Shown here one piece after another: positions 20,501-29,300 of a stretch of DNA of 64,000 bases. Source of the DNA: Cafeteria roenbergensis (lineage: Eukaryota; Sar; Bigyra; Bicosoecida; Cafeteriaceae); NCBI GenBank assembly GCA_008330645.1, contig VLTN01000009.1, positions 186,001 to 250,000 of the forward strand, in the 5' to 3' direction. How positions within the stretch are numbered: position 1 is the stretch's first letter; the number at the start of each line of letters is the position of its first letter. The notes beneath the pieces were generated by a model. It was not told where the DNA came from. It searched no databases and saw only the letters and a list, made by a program, of their open reading frames with translations. Position numbers and translations under genes: made by a program.

Positions 20501-21383
20501 GTCCCTTGCCCTTTTGGGCAAGGGGAGGCTGCCCGGCCGCCACCATCGCGACCACCGTGGCATACCGACCGGCTGGCGCACCTGGCGGTGACTTCGCCTT
20601 CGCGCGCGCCCCAGAGACGAAGCCGGAGACGAAAGCGCCGCCCGTACTGCTACGCTCGCCCTCTCTACGCAGGCTGGACTCGAGCGAGCCTTGGCGAGGC
20701 GCCGACGGCCGCTCGACGGAGGCGGCGCCTTGCGGCTGAATCGGCGGCGAGACGGATGACGCCCCGCCGGTGACCGGGACCACACAGGAGGTGGGGGGTG
20801 CTGAGCCCGGTTGTCCGGGGGCGCGAGCGGCTCCCCACGCAGAGTGCGGCAGGGCCGGCGGCGAGCCTTTGGCTGGCACGGCGCTCTCACTGGCCTCCGT
20901 CAAGTCCACCCACCCAGCCGACGGCACCCCGCTAGCCAAAGACAACCGCTTGTCATGCTCATCGGCGACCGAGTATACACGCCCCGACTCCATGGAGCGG
21001 TTTGACGACTCGGAATCGGCCTCTTGCAGCCTAACGCCTGCCGCTTCGCCGGGGGTGTCGTCGTCATCCAGACCGAGCCCCGAGAGCGACATGGACCGCT
21101 CAATCGGCACGCGCTGGACAGTATCGGACGCCCACGACCCCATTGAAGTGAGTCCGGGAGTCACGGGGCGCCCTGCTGGCGACTGCGCCAAGTCGGGCGA
21201 GAGCCTGCTGGCCATTGCAGGCGTCCAGGCAAAGGCTTGGGGAACGGGCCCAGGCGACAGCGCGGCAGAGTTGCTCGACAAGTCGCAGCTTGCCTGCATG
21301 CACAGGGAAGCGGCACAGGCGGGCGCAAAACGACAATCGGTGCGCACTTGTGACGGGCGGCTTCGGCAGCAGCCCGGTCGCAA
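14529..21383 (-). CDS. Giant disordered protein with central coiled coil, unknown function
   Basis: A 2,284-residue uninterrupted frame with no recognised domain. The N-terminal about 900 residues are Ser/Pro/Ala/Gly-rich and look disordered, including a Pro run (PPPPPPPPPPG). A helical, Ala/Glu/Arg-rich coiled-coil region spans about residues 940-1290 (for example LEDQLEAKRAAAQAAEAERVRL). It is followed by another disordered stretch with acidic patches (DSDSSDEESDEEEGED, then a DEDEDEDGDGDGDD repeat near residue 2070). The protein ends with a short basic helix SIADAWRRRQQQFG. No signal peptide or membrane helix. Architecture suggests a scaffold, cytoskeletal or basal-body protein, but this is inference from composition only. 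Met at 21383 is the longest start; Met57 (21215) is an alternative. Compositional bias alone could hide introns. Confidence 0.65.
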   Translation of the reverse strand: MRPGCCRSRPSQVRTDCRFAPACAASLCMQASCDLSSNSAALSPGPVPQAFAWTPAMASRLSPDLAQSPAGRPVTPGLTSMGSWASDTVQRVPIERSMSLSGLGLDDDDTPGEAAGVRLQEADSESSNRSMESGRVYSVADEHDKRLSLASGVPSAGWVDLTEASESAVPAKGSPPALPHSAWGAARAPGQPGSAPPTSCVVPVTGGASSVSPPIQPQGAASVERPSAPRQGSLESSLRREGERSSTGGAFVSGFVSGARAKAKSPPGAPAGRYATVVAMVAAGQPPLAQKGKGHRGRPLGGGYSRQADSMHAAYAPRLAAGPEGSGPQHRQQQHQSAAAPPPPPPPPPPGTPPSSATPPQAVAAGRRLHRATARDSSGRRGASAATRSSRVSSSLARHPMPQGGAIQGSDAPQLADHQPGSKPRQSGVQHQRGEGSPPLTPRTQATRQSAWGSLTGPATAGGAEDSPQAVWPQSPPLGDLPSGAAAAAKPAAQRPRAAAPAAASGAEQSTARFWAAGGSGPTSPRAQAPLAGAQGRHPAPAEAAGIGGRAAPPSSARPTGQPRHSALSRSDGGDGAAARPGSDDMGGLASPLSPVPAGAWRPAHGPPPAAPAAAPRSTLPQSPHPSLFDADLAVFAAKTALKEVTAGLRDISSSAERRIDTLRGAARSRAAASEQDRFVPGASEPMSTGGLRRWARETWLAADRRPDQGAEGAATGGGAGDTDAGGGATSGDQASPAVSPAEQAAAAPRAAQLASADGEAAGPPAARLQAPERRRASSPASPARRGGAASSRRKSVRRKPAAPAVDEAGTAPHQGANTRGEDGAQDTATGSSAGSGALSGVAESSTAAGWRAAAPAASDEAASTAAAGGNDAGGDGGEPGRDVRQGDDSLQAGACRDAQAALGPLPAGLLAAVAAAERDPRVSRLAARVRERASDAAREMAAATGFRTQEWRATLNYSALTEGLGDRWLQGWLAAQGARCSSWRRAVLEVVDAEKEAEEDGSVINRSRQTSLPSRTLARLVDAALASRGRAEKRLAALEACGSLQGLLGRGLPLPPGVPRDAVVKAEAAISLAEAAGTVGAAQQAVAIARGCSAESVDVDLLEDQLEAKRAAAQAAEAERVRLSAELVRLREAVATRQREAFEAADGPVVPEPLTPAQEASARAVLAAAAKQRGMEAAKEEFQRAVAAAEAEAEAAVRREEAAIAAARAGLVASSGNAMRRIRGLASSAQQVEREQAAAELSAARDRLRLMEEMSSLRHGVRSLWATTPSSSASTTPRSSPERPPSSEHRMRLRLGLRPGSGEGRSSQAPRRAGPEEQAMRARGQFFADCLRLAGFSCELESKLRGFAAVKQQGERRSGERSSKAHTASADGARRTDSGKEAKPAWLQAMGGRGRGAFSVRGRARRTRGPAPMARGRGASAPPRPEPPARPVKPAANGAPASAVRSSSTKAPLRVQTDLASKPPASQPSPASTPRRSREAVEIKRPWEMSAGDLLSVASSGLVGTEDPRQAIAVATEALAAACGLNADAAFEEHAQLEEGMAEAAEDADQDESKDAPASPAQAEPLSVEAAGATAASPPAQPPHQPVKSPSPAPAAEPDAFASPDTAEKKLTGARAALEAARARRLRAREVINAGTPRGASGEDSLRTPAAVAAPPEPDTPSSPVPALAGLGGTLESDAAEAGQQPASQPGSQPGDGEKRAEAPLPGLAEPGPPDAVDGSHGAPSLAAAGADTHAVPEQQARKPPPPAPTNGAAVPEAVASDPSPGRAAAPEGDVHVDTERAAGGGPEVRKERREAGAATEDPVPTPPESRSPSTVDSAASGSGSGGSDEGESPRGHTLVEDSSVDGSTGGGDDSGPSGGGMDPIADLEMLARMEADVRGYLEPLGLSFAEVLAERTPSRPVPAQRNGSWSEGRPIPAGFEDEDEDYAQASGASLLARGAPSSPFSDLSVSDEGSSVRPRAVRFGGVTVRVVMAHDSDSSDEESDEEEGEDGGESYGAEASGRRRRRDDLGPEPFEEMTWPSLDAFSDAMGPTEAELAASAQESQRHQHAAGEREAKGDEGADEDEDEDGDGDGDDADTGTRFPPPASQGRSSRHAGGQWGGGAASAGLWAEAFGEASLAAAPAAGSAHTSSASDTPCGGDEGGGDAAGPLAQPEGGAQRAPRSQSHSPAPMSLSPASVSDTEPDDAHSAQPSRGGRDPANPAARQPTIAPYLSPRLVMAGGTPHHRPPGFPFLDDDSCSATDSPVPGMRSFSSPSPAGAVSSPLASIADAWRRRQQQFGSQP
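15151..15213. repeat. GTCCTC/GTCCCC hexamer tract in coding sequence
   Basis: Hexamer repeats that read Asp-Glu and Asp-Gly on the minus strand, forming an acidic patch near the C-terminus of the giant disordered protein. The strict unit suggests recent expansion. Confidence 0.8.
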
Positions 21384-21869
21384 GGTACTGGAGCGCGACG
21401 GGATCGGCAGGCGTGCAGCTGCTCAGTGAGGCGCGCCCGAACCATTCAAGGAGGCCGGCCGGCCCACCGTGTCCTCCCGGGGGCTCGGCGGCGGAAGCAG
21501 GCGGGGCGGCAACTACCAGCTGCTGGCGGACCCGGCGCACAAACTCACGCTTCCAGCACGCGACTCCCACTCGGGCACGCAGCACACCCGAGGCGAAGCA
21601 AGGCTCCAGATGCGCTACAGCCTCCGTGGCAGGCGTGCCTCGGGGCCGAGCCGCGGAGCTTGGGGCTTGGCCGTGCACCGGGTTTGTGCTTGCTGTTTGC
21701 CGGCCGTCGCCGGATGACCACAAGCAACGGGCGAATTGGGCGGCTCTGCCCGCGGCACTCGTTTGCACTCGGCCCCCCGGGCAGCAAAGCGGTTTGCCGG
21801 TCGTCTGACAAGCAGGATCTATACGGCCACGCGACAGCTGCCTTCGCTGTGGCCCTGGCGGGGCGGGGG
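21384..21869. promoter_or_regulatory. Divergent promoter interval
   Basis: Lies between the minus-strand giant protein (start about 21383 or 21215) and the plus-strand Ala-rich protein (start 21870). It is open in the plus frame but shows no conserved domain, so it is read as leaders and promoters. A spliced first exon of the plus-strand gene cannot be excluded. Confidence 0.35.
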
Positions 21870-22637
21870 ATGGCGTCTCTGCTCGACTATGGCAGCGACA
21901 GCAGCGACTCGGCCAGCATTGGGTCGGCCCCCTCTGCAAAGCGCCCTCGCCACGAAATGACCTCCTCGCCCACCGGAACGAACGGCCCGCCGTCGCCGCG
22001 CGTGAAAGGCGTGGCCGGTGCGCAGGGGGCATCAGTGGCACCTGCGCCAGCTTTGGAGTGCGACGCTCCGCCTCAGCCGCCAAAGTCCGCGCCGACTGAG
22101 CCCGTCAAGAGCCAGCAGCACGACGGCTTGCGCGTGCCACTTGGGATGAGGGAGCGCTTGCAGCACCTGGGCAGCGCTGGAAGGCTGGCGGCTGGGGCGC
22201 TGACTGCTGCGGTTGTGGCTGACGACGGCTTCTGGCGCCCCTCAGCCGCTCGCGGGGCACTAGCCGCACTTGGCGTGGACCCCGACGCCGCCGCGCTTGA
22301 GCCGCTCCCCGGGCAACGTGCGCCAGTCAGGCTGCCGCTGCGTTCGTCTCTGCGGGCCGCTGAGGCGAGCCGGTCGCGACTTCGGTCTCAGAAGCAGCAA
22401 GCCTGGGCGAAGCAAGCGCCGCTCGCGCCCGCGGCAGCGCCCCTCAGTGGGCCAGGAGGGCCGTTTGTAGTGGCCACGCCGGTGGCTGCAGCTCCCAGCG
22501 CCGCCCCTGCAGTTGCCCCTGCGGCAGCCGTTGCGCGTGCCAAGGCTGTCGCCGCCGCTCGGGCAGCCGCAGCCGCAGTTGCAAAGCGGGCGGTCGCGAG
22601 GGCGGCCGCCGCGGCACAAGAGCAGCGCCCCGCATGA
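21870..22637 (+). CDS. Small Ala-rich protein with acidic-Ser N-terminus, unknown
   Basis: A 255-residue product beginning MASLLDYGSDSSDSASIGS, chosen because this acidic Ser opening looks like a protein N-terminus and the upstream frame does not. The first 30 residues end with a short basic stretch AKRPRHE that could be a nuclear localisation signal. A conserved-looking middle (GLRVPLGMRERLQHLGSAGRLAAGALTAAVVADDGFWRPSAARGALAALG, about residues 90-140) is followed by a basic helix and a long Ala/Val/Arg-rich tail (AKAVAAARAAAAAVAKRAVARAAAAAQEQRPA). Several eukaryotic RNA-processing factors begin with a similar DYGSDSSD run, but no specific family was recognised. Function unknown; nuclear location is inference. 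Confidence 0.5.
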   Translation: MASLLDYGSDSSDSASIGSAPSAKRPRHEMTSSPTGTNGPPSPRVKGVAGAQGASVAPAPALECDAPPQPPKSAPTEPVKSQQHDGLRVPLGMRERLQHLGSAGRLAAGALTAAVVADDGFWRPSAARGALAALGVDPDAAALEPLPGQRAPVRLPLRSSLRAAEASRSRLRSQKQQAWAKQAPLAPAAAPLSGPGGPFVVATPVAAAPSAAPAVAPAAAVARAKAVAAARAAAAAVAKRAVARAAAAAQEQRPA

Positions 22638-23367
22638 GAGCGACTAATGCGGCAGCGACACGCGTCCAAACGAGCCTGGGCTGCTGCGCAGGCCCTTGGC
22701 GGGGTCCTACTTTCGCCAGCCCGGCTGCTGCCTCGGCCGCCACGCACTGAGGAGGCACAGCAGGTGCGTGGCCGGCGATGTCTATGTGCGTGGTATGTGT
22801 GCGTGTGTGTGCGCGCGCGCACTCGCGCGAATGCGGTGGCATGGGGTGCCAGCGGCCTCCAGAGGCAGACACGCGGTTGAATGTCGCGGTCGAACGACAG
22901 CAGTCACTCGGATCGCAGTCAAGGGGTGGGGGGAGGCCAGTCTGGCGTTCCCCCTCTCCCCTATAGGTGCACGCATTCTCAAAGCTCGTATCAAATGTCC
23001 GGACGCATCTGTCCAGGCAAATGCCAGCCGTCAGCCGCAGGCGCTGGCAGCCGGCACGCCTGTGTCAGTGGAGCGGCTCCGGCAAAACCGGCCACTCGTG
23101 GCATCTCTCGCACACCCTCTTGCCCATAGTAGCAGCGGCTGAACTGGGTCGGCCGCACGCTGTGGGCGCGGCGGCAGTTCGGGAGAGCCCAACCGGCTTC
23201 GCCCGCAAGTGAATCAAGCCGGCCTCCGCACTCAGCACGGGGGTGAAGCGCCCCGAGCAAAGTGAAGCGACCGGCGAGTCGACTCCGGGCCGATCGCCAA
23301 ACGGGCGAAATCGTAGCCGCTGCTGTGCCCCCCGCCAGATCCCGCGCAGGCATCAGGCAACCCAGGC
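22638..23367. other. Convergent intergenic region
   Basis: Lies between the stop of the Ala-rich gene and the stop of the giant receptor on the other strand. It holds both 3' untranslated regions and a purine/pyrimidine alternating tract (22785-22830). No gene or RNA is recognised. Confidence 0.5.
22785..22830. repeat. Alternating (GT/GC)n tract
   Basis: A run of TG and CG dinucleotides ending in GCGCGCGCGCACTCGCGCG, the kind of sequence that can adopt left-handed Z-DNA. It lies between two converging genes. Confidence 0.75.
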
Positions 23368-26300
23368 TCATGGCTTGGGGGCCTTCAACTGCAGGCCCCG
23401 GCGCGACTCTCGCCTGGATCGCTTGGCTCTGAACGTGGCCAGGTTCAGGCCACTCGGCTGCGGCGCAAGGGCCCCGACAGGTGCCGTGCTGCCGCCAAGG
23501 CCGGAGCTTGCGGAGAGAGCGGCCGCAGACCTCGCCGCAGAGGCCGTCGCTGCCGACGCGGTGGCTGCGGAAACATTGGCGGCAGAAGGCGTGCGACGGA
23601 TGGCGCGCATCACGCGCTGTGTCTTGGCGGTCTTGCGGGCCTGAGCCGCATCAGGGGACTCGTCCTCCTCGTCCCTGACGGCGGCGTGGAGCTGGCCGAA
23701 CCGCTGACGACCCCGCGCCCCAGTCAGGCCCTTGGCTCTGGTCGTGCTCGTGGCCTTGGCCGCAGCAGTGGCTTCCGAGCGCTTGAGCAGCCGGATCTCC
23801 GAATTAAGGCCAGAAACGTCGCGCTGCATCGTCTCCAGGCGGGCCTTGATCGCCTGCCACTGGCTGGGCGTGGGGAGGCTTTCCTGCTTGAGGAGAGCAA
23901 GGATCTTTGCCGCCGCAGTTTCGTCGTCGTCGTCCTCGAGCCCGGTCGCCGCGGCAGCGCGCTTGTCGCCAGCCGCGGCGAGCTTTTGAAGCGGGTTGTA
24001 TGCCATGTCGGTCACCCCCTGCTTGGCCTTCCGCTCCTCGGCCGCGAGCGCGATGGCGGACCGATCGGAGGACTTGGCCGAGCGTCGCATGCGGTCCGCG
24101 AACGCTGGGCAGCAGGCCTCGGCAAACTCGGAGCCGATGACGAGGAGCACGTAGACTCCCGCGACGGCAACTGCCATGATGACCAGGACGGTCAAGAAGT
24201 CGCGGTAGCCGTCCAGCCCCTGCACCTCGAAGAAGTCGCTCTCAAAGCACACCCCGGCAAGCGCCACAAAGACTGCGACGCTGATGAGGAACTGGTCGAG
24301 CATGTTGAGGTTGAAGGCCGACGCCATGGCGCCCTCTCGGCGGCGCATGGCCTGCCGGCGGCGCGCCTGGGTCTCCATAGTGGTCTGCGTGCCGGTCCGG
24401 CGAAGGCGGCGCATCACGTCCTGCAGGCGGCTCTCGATGCGCAGGTGCTTCGCGTCTTCGGAGGCGACCTTGGCCTCGTGGTACAGGCGCTCCTCCTCGT
24501 ACTGCGCCGGCCCCATCCACGGCTTGAAGCGCACTTGCATGGCATAGGCGAGCAGAAGGATGACCAGGATGGCGCCCAGCTGGAAGCTCGCATTGCGCCG
24601 GAAGATGAGCGCCACCACGGCGATTCCGGCCTTGCGCACCAGGAGGGCGAGGCAGAACCACCACGCACCGGGGCGGAAGGGCGCGTACAGCCGCGAGTAG
24701 AGCTGCCGGACCTTGAGCAAGGAGCGAGTGCTCGTGCTCTGGGAGTAGCCGAGGCCCTTGCAACGCAACAGCTGGTCGAGCTTGAGGTTCTCCTTGTTCT
24801 TCCACAGCACGCCGCCCACAGCCAAGGGGAAAGCAATCACGTAGAGGACGAGGCCCGCGTAGGCGTACGGGAGGATGCGCTCGTGCACTCCGCCCGGGAC
24901 GTAGCATGGCTCAAACACTGCCTGCAGGTACCCGTGGGGCGCGCTGTCGGGCGGGTTGGTCGGGGAGCAGTTGAACCCTGCCATGACCTGCGACGTCTCC
25001 ACGAGGTAGAGCACGTAAGTCATGGACCAGAGCGAGCCGACGAGCAGCGGCAGGTGCTCGTTTCGCTTCTCCGCAGGATACCTGAGGATGCACAGGTTGT
25101 ACGTGTACTTGGCGATGTGGAGCACTCCGAAGACGAACGCCAGCGCCAGCGGCAAAGCAAGCACAGCAATGAACTTGAGGTCGAAGGTGACGTTCTCCAC
25201 GATGCACTCGGGGTTGACGAGCTCCAGGTTGAGGTTGAACACGGAGAGGATCTGGAACAGCTCCGTCAGCAGCGACGGCCAGTTCACCTTGGAACGGGCG
25301 TAGATGGCAAGCACCTGGAAGAAGTCGATGGCCACGAGGAAGGGCCCGATGTTGAGCTGCTCGTTGCGCTGCAGTGTGTAGCCCGCGATGCAAACGCAAA
25401 TCAGCCCCACGCCAAGGAGGAGCGGCGCCACCCACGGCATGTCCGGGCACTTTGCGCACTCGGAGTTGTACCGGAAGTAGTCCTCCGCGCACACGGCGCA
25501 CCGCTCTCCCGCGTACGCCTCCGCGCAGATGTTGGAGCCCAGGCACGCTCCGGCGGGCTCGCAAGGCACAAAGGTCGGGCAGGTGCCGGCGAACTTGCCC
25601 GGCCTGTTCTGCCGCAGCTCTGGGCAGAGGCCTTCCTCCGTCGGCGTGGTGGCGTAGGCGCGCCACCAGCCCGGCGCGCTGTACGGCTCGATGTACTCGG
25701 TGCAGACCAGGCCGTCGGACTGCTGGCACACAGGGCCCTCGCAGACGGCTCCCTGCGGGCATGCCAGGCAGAACTCGCCCGGCTGGCCGTAGTAGCGAGC
25801 GGGGCACTCGAAGGCGACGAGGCGCTGAGCGGCGGAGAAGAACCGCTGCTGCCACGCCACGAACACGGACACGTTCTTGGACCCGACCACGGTCTTGCGC
25901 GCAGTGCACACAGCCTGCGTGTGCGGCGTGAGGAGCTCGGCATCGTCGCATGGCTCGTCGTTGAGGGTGATGTTCACCGGAGCGATGGCGGTGCCGAGGT
26001 TGATGCCGCGCAGGCGAAGGCGGACCTCGCCGAGGGCGCTGGGCGCGTTGGGCAGGAACAGGCGGAGCTCGGGGGGCATGTAGGAGAAGAGCACGGGCTC
26101 GGAGACCTGCGTGCCAGCCTTGACCGTCAGCTGGAGCTTGGAGCCCATTCCCTCGGGAACGATGCACGTGATGCTGAAGTGCGTGTGCGACTCGTTGGCC
26201 GGCCTGCCCGAGTCCGACGTGCAGGAGAACGGCGGCTGGTCTTGGGTGGCGTCCGTGAGCACCGCGGGCGGCGAAATGGTCACGGCCGGCTCGATGGCTC

Positions 26301-29300
26301 CGTCGGTCTGCACCGGCGTCCCAAAGTTCCTGCCGGTCACCACGATCTCGCATCCGGTCGTGGGGCATGCGCCGGAGACCTTGGTGATCACGGGGCGCTC
26401 GTAGCGGAATACGGGGACAGTGCTGTGGGCAGCGAGCGGGCCGTTTCCTGCAGGCTCGGTGACGCCGTCGCTGCTGCTCGCGGGCAGGGCGGCGCTCCAG
26501 CGGGTGGTTGCCTGCTGCCCTGCGACCACGAGATGAATGCTCTTGGCCCCGCCCTGGCCGGGCGGGAGCTCCACAACGATGGCCGAGTGGTTGGCGAAAA
26601 CGAGGCGGCCCGACTGGCGCGAGGGGGACGCCCGGTCCACGACGGACGCGTTCGGGTTGGCCGTGGGGTGGTAGTCTGCCACTGCTTCGAACGACAGCAG
26701 GTCGATGAAGTCGCCGTTTGCGCCAGCAAAGTTCTCGCCCCAGATGGTCACGTTAATGCCGCCGTTGGTGGGGCCGGTCTGCGGCCACACCCCGTAGATG
26801 ACCGGCGGGTTGTAGTGAACCTTCGCGACGGACGTCTGCATGACTGAGCCGGTTTGCTGCTCGCCCACGCGCACGTGCACCGGCTGGTCGCGTCCGGCGC
26901 CCGCGGGCAGCACGCACCTCGCCAGCTGGTGAGGGGTGCGACCGCTCGAAGGCACGACGCGCGAGTCTCCAGGGACCCAGGGCTGCCCCGCGCTGTTCAG
27001 GGTGGTGCACGGCTGCCCCGCGACGGTGACCGTTGGAGCAGTCACGTAGCTTGCCCCAAAGTTCTCGCCGATCACGTCGATAACCACGCCACCGTCTGTG
27101 GGCCCGGTGTGCACCTGGGAGCTCACGGTGGGCGGGTCGTACACAACCACAACGGAGGCCGCAAACGTCTGTGGCGGGTTGTCGTCCGCAGTCTGGTACT
27201 CGAAGGACGGGTGGCCCACGAGCATGCTGAGCGTGGTGTTGCTCGAGCCCCCGCGCAGGACTTCGAGGGGTGCGGGAGATGACATGCCCGGAGGCACCAC
27301 GGACTCGGCAGGCGAGCCAGGCGCGAAGGGCGAGTGGGCGACGCCCGCTGGGATGTCAAACGTCGCGCTGGTGTGGCCGTAGCGCGTGGTCGCGTAGTCC
27401 CCAGGCGTCGCCTCGACGGGCATGATGGCGTTGAAGTCGGGGTGGTCGGGAGTCACGAAGCGGTCGACGTAGCCGATGAGGCCAAGGTTCTCCCCCACGA
27501 TGGTGACGCGCTGCCCGGTGGTGGGAACGCGGACCTTGTACAGGCCTGCCCTGACCCCCTCGACTGGAGGTACCACCCACTCGCCGGCCATCTGGCCGGG
27601 CGAGCCGTCGACCTCCACGTGGCTGAGGGTGGGCGGCAGGTACGGCAGCGAGATCGGCTGGGACGGATCGAGGGAAGTGGTGCCCGCGAAGAGGACCTCC
27701 AGAGTCATCAGCCCGAGGCCCTGGCCCTCGGGAGTGACGCACGTGATGCGGAAACGCTGCGTCCCGGACTCCCCAGAAGAGGACTCATTGACCAGCACCG
27801 GGTCGCCGGTCAACGCGCACTCGTTGTCGCGGGCGCGCGGGAACACGGGCTGCTTGTCGCCAAACGAGTCCGTCCACTCCAGCTGGGTCATGCCGATGAG
27901 AACCTGGGTCAGGTTTCCGTCTGCCCCGATGTTCTGTGCCTCGAACGAGAGCAGCTGCTGGCCCAGCGTGGGCTGGGTGGCGCCGGCGCCCGGCTCGAAA
28001 AAGGCCAGCATGTCGGGCGAGAGGGTCGGCTGGCGCTGCGAGTACGCGGCGCCGTTGGACTCCACCCAGTCAGCGTCGGTTTCGTTCTGGACGGGGTTGG
28101 GCAGAGCGGAGCCCGCCGCGCTGTCCTCTGGCACAAACACGGCGCCCTCCTGGGATTTGTCCACCGTTCCCGTGGGGTCCCCACGCCAGACCTGAATGTG
28201 GGTCTCGCCCTCCAGCGCCGGCGACACCACCGTGACAAGGTCGTGGGTCCAGCTGGTGGGCTCCACGTAGGTGTACCCGAGCCGGACGCGGCCTGTAGCC
28301 GCGCTGGCGCCAAAGGAGGAGCCGCGGATCAGGAGCAGAATGGAGCCGGGCAGTTCCTGGGAGTTGTCCCGAGTGAACACTTGCGAGATGACGGGATAGT
28401 CAAAGCGGAAGGACACCGACGCCACGGCCTCGGTCTGCACGGACGTGCCGACGGTGGGGTCGGACATGCGCAGGAAGAGTGTGAGCGGCAAGGACCGCCC
28501 GGAGCCCGCCGGCATCACAAAGTCGAGCGCCTCGTATGGGGCAGGGGAGCCGTCGGCGAGCCGGCGGCCAGAGGAAGAGGCTGCGGCTTGCTCGCCAAGA
28601 GCCTGCGCAATCACAGGGTCCGACGGGTCGAGCAGGCGCGCGTTCACGGCCGGCAGCTCCCGCGGCGAGTCGCCAACAGTAACTGTGGCGCTGGTGAAGT
28701 TGTCCATCACTGCAAAGTCAGTTCCAACCAGCGTGACTCGGAATTTTCCGGACGACGGCCCGGAGGACGGCGTGATGCCAGCCACAACCGGCGCCCGGTA
28801 GCTCCATTCCGGCGACGGCTGGGACGTCTGACCCTGCACGCGCACCTTCCACACAAGCCCGGACCCCGACCCGGGCACGATGGTGCAGCGCACCACCGTG
28901 TGGGACACCACGGCGCAGTCCGATGCGGAGTACTCGGCCCCCGTCGGCCCGTACTTCACCCACTCGAGGAACTCGTAGTCGCCACCGTCCACGCCGCGCC
29001 CTGCGGACCAGCTCCGCGGCGGGCCAAAGTTGCGGCCGATGAGTTCGATGGTCTCGCCGCCGAGGCTGGATGCGTTGCTCGCTCCCGCGCCCGCGAAGCC
29101 CGTAATCTCAGGCGCAGCGTACGCCGTGGAGGGCGCCTCGGACTGCTGCCCGTCCACGACGACGGTCCACTGCAGCTGGTCGCCGGCGCCCGGCGCAGTC
29201 AGGCACTGCAGCCTGGTGTGGTCAAGGACGCTGCAAGTCTGGCCACTGTACTCGTTCAAGCCCAGGTGGCCGTAGTACACTTGCTCCAAGCTGGCCACAC

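Noticed and set aside
21870-22637. Assignment of the Ala-rich protein to a named splicing factor family
   Set aside because: Only the DYGSDSSD opening is similar to such factors; the remainder does not match any family I know.
23686-26847. Plus-strand open frame of 1,053 codons opposite the giant receptor
   Set aside because: It lies antisense to recognisable receptor domains, is His/Arg/Gly/Val-rich without motif, and follows from the strong GC bias at third codon positions, which removes stops on the opposite strand. The same applies to 27334-29688 and 33277-34371.
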